The notes: generated by a model from the sequence alone, not told the origin. Shown: positions 15,774 to 25,277, numbered from the stretch's first letter. The stretch: DNA of 42,940 bases from Treponema sp. (GCA_009784975.1 WQXG01000022.1:1-42940); one strand, 5' to 3'. Made by a program: numbers and translations.

Positions 15774-16106
15774 ATGGATGGCAGGGATTTACGGGCTATT
15801 TTAAGCAGTAATATCAAACTCTATCGCAACAATCATGGCTGGTCGCAGGCAGATTTAGCCGAAAAAGCAGATATTTCTATTAATTTTTTAAGCAACATAG
15901 AACGAGGCATTAAATGGCCGTACCCGGAAACTCTTGTTAAAATAGCAAGAGCTCTAAAAGTGGAAGAATTCGAACTTTTCAGAATAAACAAAACCCAAAT
16001 TGACGACACCGCCCTCTACATAGACCGCCTAATAATGGACATCTCAATCTCCGTAAAAGAATCCATAGAAAAAACCTACCGCCAATACCGCCGCAAAAAA
16101 AAATAA
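15774..16106 (+). CDS. XRE-family transcriptional regulator
   Basis: 110 residues. The helix-turn-helix of the Cro/CI (XRE) type is about residues 8-66: LRAILSSNIKLYRNNHGWSQ, ADLAEKADISINFLSNIERG and PYPETLVKIARALKVEEFEL. The C-terminal tail is helical and ends in a basic stretch (RQYRRKKK). The ribosome site is weak (AGGG about 10 bases upstream). It is divergent from the caspase cluster, with a palindrome in the shared upstream region, so it may regulate itself and that cluster. Regulators of this size often come from mobile elements. Confidence 0.85.
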   Translation: MDGRDLRAILSSNIKLYRNNHGWSQADLAEKADISINFLSNIERGIKWPYPETLVKIARALKVEEFELFRINKTQIDDTALYIDRLIMDISISVKESIEKTYRQYRRKKK

Positions 16107-16262
16107 CCTCCACCCTACCTTTTCCGTGCAAAAAACGTTTGTATAGTAATTTTTTTAAAAAAAAGATTAAAAAAATGAGATTCCTCGTTTTTCGGTCAAG
16201 CACCACGCATCTGTGCGCCATATATAGCTGACAGATTTTTTTATCTGTTAATCAACTTTTAT

Positions 16263-16299
16263 CAGTGTGTCAAATCACACTGTTCGGGGATAGCCCGAA
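16263..16299 (+). promoter_or_regulatory. Two adjacent hairpins in the leader of the Rpn-like gene
   Basis: CAGTGTG/CACACTG (16263-16269 and 16276-16282) is followed directly by TTCGGG/CCCGAA (16283-16288 and 16294-16299). The second hairpin touches the GGAG ribosome site at 16300-16303. Such a leader could modulate translation of the nuclease gene or mark the boundary of a repeated unit. Confidence 0.5.
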
Positions 16300-16309
16300 G
16301 GAGAATTAT

Positions 16310-17218
16310 ATGGCTAATTTTAAACAGTGTTTGCTTGCACAGGACGCGATTCTTTTGCCGCCCAGCAACGACAGAATTTTTAAAGTGCTGCTTACCCACC
16401 CGGATGCGAAACAGGTTCTTATGGACATTATTTCGGCAGTAATTGGGAAGAAGGTAACGGATGCGACTATACGGAACGTAGAACTGCCTGTTTCTGACAT
16501 TGATGAAAAAGAGCAGAGGTTTGATGTAAACTGTACCATCGAAAACGGTGACCAGATCGATGTGGAGATGCATTCTACCCCTGTCTATGAGACAGGTTTG
16601 AAAAGAAGGAACTTTTTAAAGAAGTATACCTATTTCCTGACAGACCTGCATTCATCGCAAAAATCAAAGGGAGTAGAATATCACAATTTGGTACGTACGT
16701 ATCAGATTACTTTTACTTCTCATACTGTTTTTCGCAAGAAGCCCGATTTTTTTAACAGGTTTTCATTGAGAAATGAAAAAGGTGCAGAACTTACAGATCA
16801 GATTAACCTGATAATCATAGAACTTAGTAAATTAAAGAATATATTAGCCAAACCCATAAACCAGCTAACATCGTTTGAAAAATGGCTGTTATTTTTAAGA
16901 TTCGCTCCAACACTTGAGCTAAGAAGCAAAATTAATGATATAATAAGGGAGAAAAAGGAGATAGCTATGGCAGCGACAATATTACAGGAAATAAGCCAGA
17001 ACGAAGACGAGAAAGCATTATTCCGCAGCCAAAAAATGGCAGAAATGGATAATTACTCGAACATGAAAACCTGCGAGCGGATAGGTGAGATGCGCTCTGA
17101 TAAAAAGTGGAAAGGTGTGGTTGCTGAGCAGAAAGCAGTTATTGCCAGCCAAAATGTAAAACTTGCTGACATGAGTGCAGAAATCGCTCGCTTACAAACA
17201 GAGCTAAAAAAGCACTAA
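16310..17218 (+). CDS. PD-(D/E)XK nuclease / Rpn family protein
   Basis: 302 residues from ATG 16310 (GAAGGAG ribosome site); an in-frame GTG at 16265 lies inside the leader hairpin and is rejected. The N-terminal nuclease-like core is about 1-190: NDRIFKVLLTHPDAKQVL, then FDVNCTIENGDQIDVEMHS, which supplies the D...E-x-x pattern of the PD-(D/E)XK fold, then RRNFLKKYTYFLTDL. The C-terminus is coiled coil (AEQKAVIASQNVKLADMSAE). This is the PDDEXK_2 / recombination-promoting nuclease (Rpn, 'transposase') family, usually multicopy and variable between strains. Rpn proteins cleave DNA and promote RecA-independent recombination in E. coli. The family member at the right window edge shows more than one copy in this genome. 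Confidence 0.8.
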   Translation: MANFKQCLLAQDAILLPPSNDRIFKVLLTHPDAKQVLMDIISAVIGKKVTDATIRNVELPVSDIDEKEQRFDVNCTIENGDQIDVEMHSTPVYETGLKRRNFLKKYTYFLTDLHSSQKSKGVEYHNLVRTYQITFTSHTVFRKKPDFFNRFSLRNEKGAELTDQINLIIIELSKLKNILAKPINQLTSFEKWLLFLRFAPTLELRSKINDIIREKKEIAMAATILQEISQNEDEKALFRSQKMAEMDNYSNMKTCERIGEMRSDKKWKGVVAEQKAVIASQNVKLADMSAEIARLQTELKKH

Positions 17219-17227
17219 CCAGAAATT

Positions 17228-17260
17228 GGTAACAGCTACCAAAAAAAGGTAGCTGCTACC
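17228..17260 (+). repeat. Hairpin after the Rpn-like gene
   Basis: GGTAACAGCTACC and GGTAGCTGCTACC pair over 12 of 13 positions around seven A. It starts 10 bases after the stop codon. There is no T tract after it, so it is a weak terminator candidate or an RNA-stabilising structure. Confidence 0.55.
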
Positions 17261-17317
17261 ACCTAACAGCCACCCCCCTACCCATCAATTGCGTAATTAA
17301 AAAATCTATGTATATTC

Positions 17318-17431
17318 AGAAATGTATGCCCAATAAAATACTTGAGGGGTGGCAGAGAAAAAAGTGCCGCCTCCGCGCGGTGCTTTTTTCTCTGACAGGA
17401 CCCCAAGTAAAATTTTCAGGCATACATTTCT
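17318..17431. repeat. 114-bp imperfect palindrome upstream of iorB
   Basis: Nested arms: AGAAATGTATGCC (17318-17330) with GGCATACATTTCT (17419-17431); TACTTG with CAAGTA; GGGGT with ACCCC; and CAGAGAAAAAAG (17353-17364) with CTTTTTTCTCTG (17383-17394), continuing through two G-T pairs into CCGC/GCGG. The whole element can fold on itself with only small internal loops. It may be a miniature (non-autonomous) mobile element or a long structured RNA. No target-site duplication is obvious. Confidence 0.65.
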
Positions 17432-17480
17432 GCATAGCCATCGCCCTTGTTATTTTTTCAAAATTCCGCAATAATAAGCT

Positions 17481-18056
17481 ATGAAATACGACGTAATCCT
17501 ATCAGGAGTAGGCGGGCAGGGAGTTTTATCCGTTGCCTCCATTATTGCACAGGCTGCAATGAGCGAAGGGCTTGAGGTGCGCCAGAGTGAAGTGCACGGT
17601 ATGGCGCAAAGAGGCGGGGCTGTTTTGGCGCATATGCGGATAGCCAGCGGGAAAATCGCGGGAGACCTTGTTCCAAAGGGAGGGGCAGATTTGATAATCT
17701 CTATGGAACCCCTGGAGAGCCTTAGGTATGTTTCTTACCTTAAACCCGGCGGGATACTCGTTACCGCTGCGGAAGCGTACAGCAATATGCCCAATTATCC
17801 CGATATCGGGGGGATTCATACATCCATTAAAAAGCTTCCAAAATGGCGGATTGTGCAGACTGCCGCTCTTGCCAAAGAAGCGGGGCTTGCCAAAGCCGTA
17901 AATACAGTCATGGTAGGGGCGGCTTCGTGTTTCCTTCCCATTAAAAGCGCAAGCCTGGAAAAAACAATTACCGATGTGTTTTCCAAAAAAGACGCGTCTT
18001 TGGCTGCGGCAAATATTAAAGCGTTTAAACTTGGGCAAACCCGGACAGGAAAATGA
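17481..18056 (+). CDS. iorB: Indolepyruvate ferredoxin oxidoreductase, beta subunit
   Basis: 191 residues. The N-terminal SGVGGQGVLS motif and SEVHGMAQRGGAV are hallmarks of the gamma/beta domain of 2-oxoacid:ferredoxin oxidoreductases, here closest to IorB. IorAB oxidatively decarboxylates arylpyruvates from aromatic amino acids to aryl-CoA, reducing ferredoxin. It overlaps the next gene by 4 bp (ATGA), a coupled pair with an aryl-acid CoA ligase, which fits reversible conversion between aryl acids and arylpyruvates. The large TPP- and Fe-S-binding alpha subunit (iorA), usually just upstream, is not in the window; an Rpn-like gene and a palindrome occupy that place. The ribosome site is poor. 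Confidence 0.85.
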   Translation: MKYDVILSGVGGQGVLSVASIIAQAAMSEGLEVRQSEVHGMAQRGGAVLAHMRIASGKIAGDLVPKGGADLIISMEPLESLRYVSYLKPGGILVTAAEAYSNMPNYPDIGGIHTSIKKLPKWRIVQTAALAKEAGLAKAVNTVMVGAASCFLPIKSASLEKTITDVFSKKDASLAAANIKAFKLGQTRTGK

Positions 18057-19366
18057 ACTATCAGTATTGGGACCCGCAAATAGAAAAAATGCCGCGAAAA
18101 GAGCTGGAAGAGCTGCAGCTTAAAAAGTTAAAAGAAGAAATTCGATTTGCTCTTAGAACGCCGTTTTACAAAAAGCGGCTTTCCGGTATCGGCATAAATA
18201 GTCAGGATGATATTAAAACTCTGGATGATTTAAACCGTATCCCTTTTACAACAAAAGACGATCTTAGAGACGGTTTTCCCTATGGTTTTTTATCTATCCC
18301 AAAAGAAGATGTTGTGCGCCTTCATTCTTCCAGCGGAACCACAGGAACACCCACAGTAATTTATTTTAGCCGCGATGATTTAAAAAGATGGGCAGATTAT
18401 ATGGCGCGCTGTATTTATTCAACAGGCTGCGGTAAAAACGATGTGTTTCAGAACATGATAACTTACGGGCTTTTTACAGGCGGACTTGGATTTCATCAGG
18501 GCGGCGAGGAAGTAGGAATGCTTGTAATCCCTGCCGGAGCCGGAAATACCGCGCGGCAGTTTAAAATGATGCAGGATTACGGCACAACCGTGTTACACGC
18601 AACACCTAGTTTTCTTCTTCATCTGGAAACAAAAATGAAAGAAGCGGGAGTTGATCGGGAAAGCCTCGTAATTAAACGCGCTTTTGGCGGCGCGGAACCT
18701 TATTCCGAAGATACAAGAAAACGCATAGAAGCGCTTTTAAAAGTTGATGTTTACAATTCTTACGGTCTTTCCGAAATGAACGGACCGGGTGTCGCTTTTG
18801 AATGTCAATGCAAAGACGGACTGCATATCTGGGAAGACGGCTACATTGCGGAAATCGTCAATCCCGATACGCTGGAGCCGGTTAAAAACGGAGAAATCGG
18901 CGAGCTTGTACTTACAATCCTTTGCCGCGAAGCCACGCCTATCCTGCGCTACCGTACCCGTGACCTTACCGCTTTTTACACAGAACAGTGCAAGTGCGGC
19001 AGAACCCACAGGCGTCTTAAACGCATAACAGGACGCAGCGACGATATGCTCATCATAAATGGCGTAAATGTTTTCCCAAGCCAGATAGAAGAAGTTATAA
19101 TGAGCATGAAAGAGGTTGGCAACAACTATCTTATCGTGGTGGAAAAAGACGGCGCTCTTGACAGAATGACAGTTAAAACAGAAGTAAGCGCCGATATTTT
19201 CATGGACGATGCCCGCCCGTTAAATGCGCTTAAGGAAAAAATAAAAGAAACACTTGCAGCCTCTATTTCCATCAGTCCCAAAGTTGAACTTCATGAAAGC
19301 GGAAGTTTGCCTGTTTCGGAAGGTAAAGCCGTAAGAGTGAAAGATACAAGACCTAAGGACGTGTAG
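18053..19366 (+). CDS. paaK: Phenylacetate--CoA ligase
   Basis: 437 residues, the normal length for the family. The AMP-binding P-loop-like motif SSSGTTGTPTVIYFSRDD is near residue 87; YGLSEMNGPGVAFEC, the RYRTRDLT segment and the C-terminal GRSDDMLIINGVNVFPSQIE hinge region follow in the expected order. It forms aryl-CoA from aryl acetates with ATP. With iorB it makes an aromatic amino acid fermentation or synthesis unit, a pairing common in anaerobes. The last 14 bases overlap the convergent lon gene end. Confidence 0.9.
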   Translation: MNYQYWDPQIEKMPRKELEELQLKKLKEEIRFALRTPFYKKRLSGIGINSQDDIKTLDDLNRIPFTTKDDLRDGFPYGFLSIPKEDVVRLHSSSGTTGTPTVIYFSRDDLKRWADYMARCIYSTGCGKNDVFQNMITYGLFTGGLGFHQGGEEVGMLVIPAGAGNTARQFKMMQDYGTTVLHATPSFLLHLETKMKEAGVDRESLVIKRAFGGAEPYSEDTRKRIEALLKVDVYNSYGLSEMNGPGVAFECQCKDGLHIWEDGYIAEIVNPDTLEPVKNGEIGELVLTILCREATPILRYRTRDLTAFYTEQCKCGRTHRRLKRITGRSDDMLIINGVNVFPSQIEEVIMSMKEVGNNYLIVVEKDGALDRMTVKTEVSADIFMDDARPLNALKEKIKETLAASISISPKVELHESGSLPVSEGKAVRVKDTRPKDV

Positions 19367-21893
19367 ACTTCTTTTTAATTATTTCTTTTGGGAATAATCT
19401 TTCAAAAACATCCGCCGCAGTCTCCAAAAATTCAACTTTTACGGAAGAACGGATTTCCTTGTCAAGTTCGTTCCAGTGCTCCTCGTTGTCTCGGGGAAGC
19501 AAAACTGTTTCCATTCCGTTTCTGATAGCGGCAAGCAATTTTTCTTTTAATCCGCCTATCGGAAGAACTCTGCCGGTGAGCGTTATTTCTCCTGTCATGG
19601 CAATACACGGCAGCGGAGGCACTTTGCAAAGCGTAGAAAGCAAAGAAGATGCAAGGGTAATACCGGCAGACGGACCGTCTTTTGGAATAGCGCCTTCCGG
19701 AACATGAATATGAAAATCAGATTTAGAAAGAGCGTCCAGCGAAAAATTATATTTGCCGCCTGCGCTGCGAAGATATGATAATGCAATACGAACGCTTTCT
19801 TTCATTACATCGCCCAGATTCCCCGTAATAAGCAGCTCTCCGCTTCCGTCGTAACGGATTGTTTCTACCGGCATGATGGTTCCGCCGTATTCTGTCCATG
19901 CAAGTCCGTAGGTTACGCCGACACGCGCTTCCCTGTAAACCAGGTCTCTTTTGTATTTTTTTCTTCCCAAAAGCTTTTCAAGGCTGGCAGGTTTTACCGT
20001 TTTCTTAAATTCCGATATCGGTTTATCTTTGCCGTATCCCTTGTTTACGGCATCACGCGCAATGCGCCTGATACACCGTGCTGTTTCCCGTTCAAGGTTA
20101 CGCACGCCGGATTCCATTGTCCAATAGCGGATAATGTCTTTTAATGTATCATCCCTGAATGTAATTTGCGCGGTATTAAGCCCGTTATTGCGCAATTCTT
20201 TGGGTACCAGAAATTGTTTTGCAATGCTCAGTTTTTCATTTTCTCCGTAACCTGGCACTTCTATTATTTCCATGCGATCCAAAAGCGGATACGGAATTGA
20301 ATGAAGAGAATTTGCTGTTGTTAAAAACATAACTTTGGAAAGGTCATATTGCACTTCAAGATAATGATCTGTAAATGTAGAATTTTGCTCGGGATCAAGA
20401 ACTTCCAAAAGAGCCGATGCGGGGTCTCCCCTGAAATCCCAGGAAAGTTTGTCTATTTCATCCAGTAAAAACACAGGATTAACAGTCTGCGCCTTGCGCA
20501 TGGATTGTATGATTTTTCCCGGCAATGCGCCGACATAAGTTTTACGATGACCTCTTATCTCCGCCTCATCGCGCACTCCGCCAAGCGATATACGTACAAA
20601 CTCTCTCCCCAATGCGCGCGCTACAGATTTGCCTAGACTGGTTTTTCCGGTACCGGGAGGACCTACAAAGCAAAGAATAGGGCCCTTTATAGAATTGGGA
20701 AGCGGAGAATTGATAGGCACAGTATCAGGAATTAGCGAGAGGGCGGCTAAATCACCAGGCTGCTCATTTTTATTCTGTTCCTCATTGCCAATCAGCTGTC
20801 TTACTGCAATAAATTCTATTATTCTTTCTTTTGCTTTTTCCATGCCAAAATGATCTTCGTCAAGAATTTTTTCCGCTTCTACAAGGTCACCTGCGTCTAC
20901 TGTAAAACTGCTCCACGGAAGATCTGCTATCCATTCAAGATAGGTTCTTAAAACACCTGCTTCCGGCGAAAACGGCTGGAGTTTTCTAAGTCTTTTTATT
21001 TCTTTGGCTGTTTTTTCCAGAACTTCCTGCGGCGGTTTCTTTTCCGCTATGCGGTTTTCCAGAATAACAAACTCATCTTCTATTTTGTCCTTGCCAAGTT
21101 CCTTGTTTATTTCTTTAAGTTGTTCGTTAAGAATATATTCACGATGACGTTTGTCCATGCGGCTTTTTACTTTGCCGGAAATATTTTTTTGAATGCCGTA
21201 TATCTGGTTTTCCCGCTCCAATGTTTCAAGAATTTCATGAAGCCGCTGTCTTGTATCGGCAAAACCGAGCAGCTCTGTTTTTTTCTCGGGTTTTAAATAC
21301 ACTGAATTGCATATAAGATTTGCAAGACGTTCGGGATTTTCGGTTTTTTCTACAGCAGCAAGCGTATCGCCGCTTATTCTTCTTGAATATTCCGCATACT
21401 GGGCAAAAGATTTTTGAACAGAGCGCATCAGAGCCAGATCATCATCGCTTAACGGATCATTTAAACCTGTTGTTTTAAGCGGCTCAACCTTTACCAAAGC
21501 AACTCCATGCTGATTGGAGCTGGAAATGATAACTCCGCGGTATTCGCACTGGATAAGCACCCGGTATGTATTATCCGGCAGTTTCAGCCGGTTTATAATT
21601 CTTATTACAGTTCCTGTTTTGCAGTGTTCGTTTGCAAGCGGATTGGTTTCATCTTTTACAATACAGGAAGCAAACAGGCGGTTTTCGCGCAATCTTGCTT
21701 CATCAATTGCGGCAATGTCAGAACTTTGTTTTATAAAAATAGAAATAACAGTATCAGGAAAAAGAACCAAATCCCTTAGCGCCAAAAGAGGAAAACTTTC
21801 TGTAGAAATTTCTTTCTCGTTAAAATTATAATCTTCCGGATAATATTTCTTCCCGAATAATTTAATATGCAGACGTTCAAAGAATTTTTTCAT
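19353..21893 (-). CDS. lon: ATP-dependent protease Lon
   Basis: 846 residues. The N-terminal LON substrate-binding domain begins near residue 30 (FPLLALRDLVLFPDTVISIF). A coiled middle domain follows, then the AAA+ module with Walker A GPPGTGKTS and Walker B VFLLDEIDKL, then the protease domain with the catalytic Ser in PKDGPSAGIT and Lys in GGLKEKLLAA. The 30-residue N-terminal extension (MKKFFERLHIKLFGKKYYP) is basic and unusual compared with E. coli Lon. It begins 4 bases after the clpX stop codon, so it is the last gene of a tig-clpP-clpX-lon operon. It degrades misfolded and regulatory proteins in the cytoplasm. Confidence 0.97.
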   Translation of the reverse strand: MKKFFERLHIKLFGKKYYPEDYNFNEKEISTESFPLLALRDLVLFPDTVISIFIKQSSDIAAIDEARLRENRLFASCIVKDETNPLANEHCKTGTVIRIINRLKLPDNTYRVLIQCEYRGVIISSSNQHGVALVKVEPLKTTGLNDPLSDDDLALMRSVQKSFAQYAEYSRRISGDTLAAVEKTENPERLANLICNSVYLKPEKKTELLGFADTRQRLHEILETLERENQIYGIQKNISGKVKSRMDKRHREYILNEQLKEINKELGKDKIEDEFVILENRIAEKKPPQEVLEKTAKEIKRLRKLQPFSPEAGVLRTYLEWIADLPWSSFTVDAGDLVEAEKILDEDHFGMEKAKERIIEFIAVRQLIGNEEQNKNEQPGDLAALSLIPDTVPINSPLPNSIKGPILCFVGPPGTGKTSLGKSVARALGREFVRISLGGVRDEAEIRGHRKTYVGALPGKIIQSMRKAQTVNPVFLLDEIDKLSWDFRGDPASALLEVLDPEQNSTFTDHYLEVQYDLSKVMFLTTANSLHSIPYPLLDRMEIIEVPGYGENEKLSIAKQFLVPKELRNNGLNTAQITFRDDTLKDIIRYWTMESGVRNLERETARCIRRIARDAVNKGYGKDKPISEFKKTVKPASLEKLLGRKKYKRDLVYREARVGVTYGLAWTEYGGTIMPVETIRYDGSGELLITGNLGDVMKESVRIALSYLRSAGGKYNFSLDALSKSDFHIHVPEGAIPKDGPSAGITLASSLLSTLCKVPPLPCIAMTGEITLTGRVLPIGGLKEKLLAAIRNGMETVLLPRDNEEHWNELDKEIRSSVKVEFLETAADVFERLFPKEIIKKKSTRP

Positions 21894-21897
21894 TTAA

Positions 21898-23184
21898 TCA
21901 GGCGCTTTTCTGCTCTTGTTCCTGCTGTAAATAAATAATCTGGGGCGGCTCTGATTTTTCCACAGTATCCTGGGAGATTATTATTTTTTTATCGCCGGCA
22001 ACAGAAGGAATGTCAAACATGATATCTGTCATAAGCCTTTCTACAATTGCCCTAAGTCCGCGCGCGCCTGTTTTTTGTTTAATTGCCTTATCCGCAATGG
22101 CATCAATCGCCTTTTCTGTAAATTCAAGCTTAACATTGTCATAGGCAAGGGAAGCCTGATACTGGCGCACAATGGCATTTCGCGGCTCTGTTATTATACG
22201 TTTTAAATCTTCACGTTTTAATTCTTCAAGACCTACAGTAATTGGAAGCCTTCCTATAAACTCAGGTATCATTCCAAACTGTATCAAATCATCAGGATGT
22301 AGCGAATCATAGAGTTCTTTAAGCGATTTCTCTCCGCTGCCTGTCTCTGCGCCGAAACCCATCGGATGCTGAACAACACGGCGTGAGATTAATTTATCCA
22401 GCCCCACAAAAGCGCCGCCGCAGATAAACAGAATATTTGTAGTATCCAGGCGAATCATCTCCTGATTGGGATGTTTTCTGCCGCCCTGAGGCGGTACAGA
22501 TGCGATTGTTCCTTCTATTATTTTTAAAAGCGCCTGCTGTACACCTTCGCCGCTTACATCACGGGTAATGGAAATGTTTTCTCCCTTACGCGCGATTTTA
22601 TCGATCTCGTCAATGTATACAATGCCTCTTTCTGCTGCCGCAATATTGCCGCCTGCGCTCTGAATCAATTTAAGCAGAATATTTTCTACATCTTCGCCGA
22701 CATAACCTGCCTCTGTAAGAGTGGTCGCGTCTACAATCGCAAACGGTACTTTTAATTTTTTTGCAAGTATTTTCGCAAGCAATGTTTTTCCTGTTCCTGT
22801 AGGTCCAATTAACAGAACATTTGATTTTTCAATTTCAACTTCATCAATTTTATTTATGCTTTCTATGGAAGAAGCTGCGGGATTCGCTATCCGTTTATAA
22901 TGGTTATAAACCGCGACAGAAAGCGCTTTTTTTGCATTGTCCTGCCCTATTACAAAAAAATCCAGGTAATTTTTAATATCACGAGGCGTGGGAATATCTC
23001 CTGTAAAATGCGATGTAAGCTCAAATTCTTCTTCGTAAAGAATTTTCCGGCAAACTTCTATACATTCGTCGCAGATATACACATCATTGGGACCTGAGAC
23101 AAGACGGCGCGCCATGTCTGCGCTCTTTCCGCAAAATGAGCAGACCCTTTCAAATACTTCAGGTCCGTTACGAAGCCTTGCCAT
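21898..23184 (-). CDS. clpX: ATP-dependent Clp protease ATP-binding subunit ClpX
   Basis: 428 residues. N-terminal zinc-binding domain with two CxxC pairs (CSFCGKS and CDECIEVC). AAA+ domain with Walker [13 protein letters not shown] and Walker [12 protein letters not shown], the pore-loop segment after AGYVGED, and the sensor region at FIGRLP. ClpX unfolds substrates and feeds them to ClpP. The start is preceded by AGGAAGGGA and overlaps the 3' end of clpP by 17 bp, indicating coupling. The C-terminus has a short Gln/Glu-rich tail. Confidence 0.97.
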   Translation of the reverse strand: MARLRNGPEVFERVCSFCGKSADMARRLVSGPNDVYICDECIEVCRKILYEEEFELTSHFTGDIPTPRDIKNYLDFFVIGQDNAKKALSVAVYNHYKRIANPAASSIESINKIDEVEIEKSNVLLIGPTGTGKTLLAKILAKKLKVPFAIVDATTLTEAGYVGEDVENILLKLIQSAGGNIAAAERGIVYIDEIDKIARKGENISITRDVSGEGVQQALLKIIEGTIASVPPQGGRKHPNQEMIRLDTTNILFICGGAFVGLDKLISRRVVQHPMGFGAETGSGEKSLKELYDSLHPDDLIQFGMIPEFIGRLPITVGLEELKREDLKRIITEPRNAIVRQYQASLAYDNVKLEFTEKAIDAIADKAIKQKTGARGLRAIVERLMTDIMFDIPSVAGDKKIIISQDTVEKSEPPQIIYLQQEQEQKSA

Positions 23185-23797
23185 TCTTATCCCTTCCTGG
23201 TTTTTCCCGTGTTAAAATGGCATCTACAATGCCGTAATCTACCGCGTCTTGCGCGGACATATAAAAATCCCTTTCCATATCGGATGCTATTTTTTCTGAT
23301 GTTTTTCCCGAGTGCTTCGCGAAACAATCAATAATGATTCTTTTTAAGCGGATTATTTCCCGGGATTGTATGCCGATATCTCTCGCCTGCCCTTGCGCGC
23401 CGCCCCACGGCTGGTGAATAAGAACGCGCGAAGACGGCAGGATCATGCGTTTTCCCGCAGTGCCCGCAGTTAAAATAAGAGCAGCCATGCTAGCGGCTTG
23501 TCCAAGACAAATGGTCTGCACATCTGATTTTACATGTTGAATCGTGTCGTAAATTGCGAGACCTGCTGTCACAGAACCGCCGGGAGAATTGATGTAGAGG
23601 TTAATATCTTTCTCGGTATCCTGACCGTCCAAAAAAAGAAGCTGCGCCACGACAAGATCGGCAGAAGAATCATGTATTTCTCCATCCAAAAATACGATAC
23701 GATCTTTTAAAAGACGGGAAAAAATATCATAAGAACGCTCCCCCATCCCTGTTTGTTCTACTACAAATGGTACCAAATTGCTCATCTTTTCATTCAT
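23168..23797 (-). CDS. clpP: ATP-dependent Clp protease proteolytic subunit ClpP
   Basis: 209 residues. Catalytic Ser in [11 protein letters not shown] and His in [13 protein letters not shown]; the Asp of the triad is expected in the [15 protein letters not shown] region. The N-terminal '[23 protein letters not shown]' is the family pattern. It starts 9 bp after the tig stop codon, with no strong ribosome site. Forms the two-ring peptidase chamber served by ClpX. Confidence 0.97.
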   Translation of the reverse strand: MNEKMSNLVPFVVEQTGMGERSYDIFSRLLKDRIVFLDGEIHDSSADLVVAQLLFLDGQDTEKDINLYINSPGGSVTAGLAIYDTIQHVKSDVQTICLGQAASMAALILTAGTAGKRMILPSSRVLIHQPWGGAQGQARDIGIQSREIIRLKRIIIDCFAKHSGKTSEKIASDMERDFYMSAQDAVDYGIVDAILTREKPGRDKNGKAS

Positions 23798-23806
23798 AAA
23801 TTAAAT

Positions 23807-25168
23807 TTAACCATTATCTGTCATGTAGACCAGATAATTCTCCTTTTTTCCCGGTTTTAAATTGTTTTCCGCCAGCATTAAATCAATAATTTTCTTTTCT
23901 TTGATATCTTCCCTTAAATAAATCATTGCCTGCTCGCTATCATAGTATTTTCTTACTTCAGCAATATCCGTATTGTTTATGCTTGCTACATTTTCAATTT
24001 CTTTTTCTACCTCATCATCTGTCACATCGATATTGTGCTCTTCCATTAAAGTTTCGATTATAAGGCGCGAATGAAGCGCTTTTTGGGAAGCTTCGCGCAT
24101 TTCATTCATTTTATCTTCGCCTGTCATCTGCATTATTATATCTTCATTGGTATTGTAATAACGGGCAATCCTTCGTATACGCCCTTCTACTTCTGTTTTG
24201 ATCATTGCTTCAGGCAGAGTTACAGGCGTATTTTCCATTATTTTGCCCAAAAGTACGCTGAGTTTCTTTTCTCTTAAACGTGTTTCCAGATTTTTGGTCA
24301 GTTTTTCCCTGATATTATTTTTTAGGTCATCCAGGGTATTAAATTTTTCATCAACATCCTGCGCTAAATCATCATCGAGCTGCGGCAGTTTTTTCTCTTT
24401 AACGGCTGTCAGCGTTATCTGCATTTTTCTGGTTACGCCTGCATGAGACGCATCATAAAAATCATCGCTGAATTTATGATCGATATCCTTTGTTTGCCCC
24501 TTTTTCATCCCTATAATGCTATCATCGAATTTAAAAACATTTTTTCCGTCAAGGGTAAAAGCCAAATCCTTGCGGGATAAAGGCATCTGGGCGCCTTCTT
24601 CGATTGGATCCAGTACCTGATAATCAATTGTTACAACATCGCCTTTCCGGGCAGCGGCGCCGTCATCACGATCCATAACAACAGCGTTCCGTTCCCGGAT
24701 TTCCTCAAGTTCCCTGCCGATATCTTCTTCTCCTGCCTCAGCGTAAGGATACTCAACATTCAGCCCTTTCCACTGACCTATCTTAATCTCGGGAAGCACG
24801 TCATAAACTACAGAAAAACAAAGATCCTGCTCTAAGTCGAGAGTAAGATCCTCTTCCTGCAATTGCGGCGTGGAATAAGGCAAAGGTCTTTCATTTCGGG
24901 ACAATTTATCATCTTTTGTGTTGTCAAAAATATCCTTTAATGTTGATTCGACAATACGCCCCAAAGCATCGCCTTTGAGCGCCTCGCTGAATTTCCTTTC
25001 CAGCACCTCTTTGGGGACCTTCCCCTTGCGAAAACCGGGTATTTGAAGGCTTTTGGTATAATCATTCAGCATTTTGTTGTATTGGGCACGAACATCCTCT
25101 TTAGGGACGGTGATACTCAAAGCAACATTAGATTTTTCCAGCCGTTTAATTTCTTTAGTAATAGCCAC
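23807..25168 (-). CDS. tig: Trigger factor, ribosome-associated chaperone and prolyl isomerase
   Basis: 453 residues from a GTG start at 25168, which has AGAGGA six bases upstream and gives the N-terminus VAITKEIKRLEKSNVALSI. An upstream in-frame ATG (25219) would add 17 residues, has no ribosome site and falls in the leader hairpin. The ribosome-binding domain carries the signature GFRKGKVPKEVLE near residue 45. The FKBP-type PPIase domain is about 160-255, and the C-terminal helical chaperone domain follows. First gene of the tig-clpP-clpX-lon operon, so new proteins and their quality control are co-expressed. Confidence 0.95.
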   Translation of the reverse strand: MAITKEIKRLEKSNVALSITVPKEDVRAQYNKMLNDYTKSLQIPGFRKGKVPKEVLERKFSEALKGDALGRIVESTLKDIFDNTKDDKLSRNERPLPYSTPQLQEEDLTLDLEQDLCFSVVYDVLPEIKIGQWKGLNVEYPYAEAGEEDIGRELEEIRERNAVVMDRDDGAAARKGDVVTIDYQVLDPIEEGAQMPLSRKDLAFTLDGKNVFKFDDSIIGMKKGQTKDIDHKFSDDFYDASHAGVTRKMQITLTAVKEKKLPQLDDDLAQDVDEKFNTLDDLKNNIREKLTKNLETRLREKKLSVLLGKIMENTPVTLPEAMIKTEVEGRIRRIARYYNTNEDIIMQMTGEDKMNEMREASQKALHSRLIIETLMEEHNIDVTDDEVEKEIENVASINNTDIAEVRKYYDSEQAMIYLREDIKEKKIIDLMLAENNLKPGKKENYLVYMTDNG

Positions 25169-25203
25169 AATATTCCTCTTTTTGTCAAATTTAGCAGTAT
25201 TCC

Positions 25204-25217
25204 GGGCATTCATGCCC
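25204..25217 (-). promoter_or_regulatory. Short palindrome in the tig leader
   Basis: GGGCAT-TC-ATGCCC, a 14-bp palindrome between the predicted tig promoter and its GTG start. It could be an operator or an RNA hairpin; the tight two-base spacer favours a protein-binding site. Confidence 0.35.
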
Positions 25218-25248
25218 AAGCCTGTGGTTCAAAACAATGTCTAGCGTC

Positions 25249-25277
25249 ATACTGGCGTAAATTCAGGAAATAGTCAA
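25249..25277 (-). promoter_or_regulatory. Predicted sigma-70 type promoter of the tig operon
   Basis: On the minus strand TTGACT (25277-25272) is followed after 17 bases by CAGTAT (25254-25249). The -35 is near consensus and the -10 is fair. The predicted start of transcription is about 75 bases before the GTG of tig. Confidence 0.5.
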
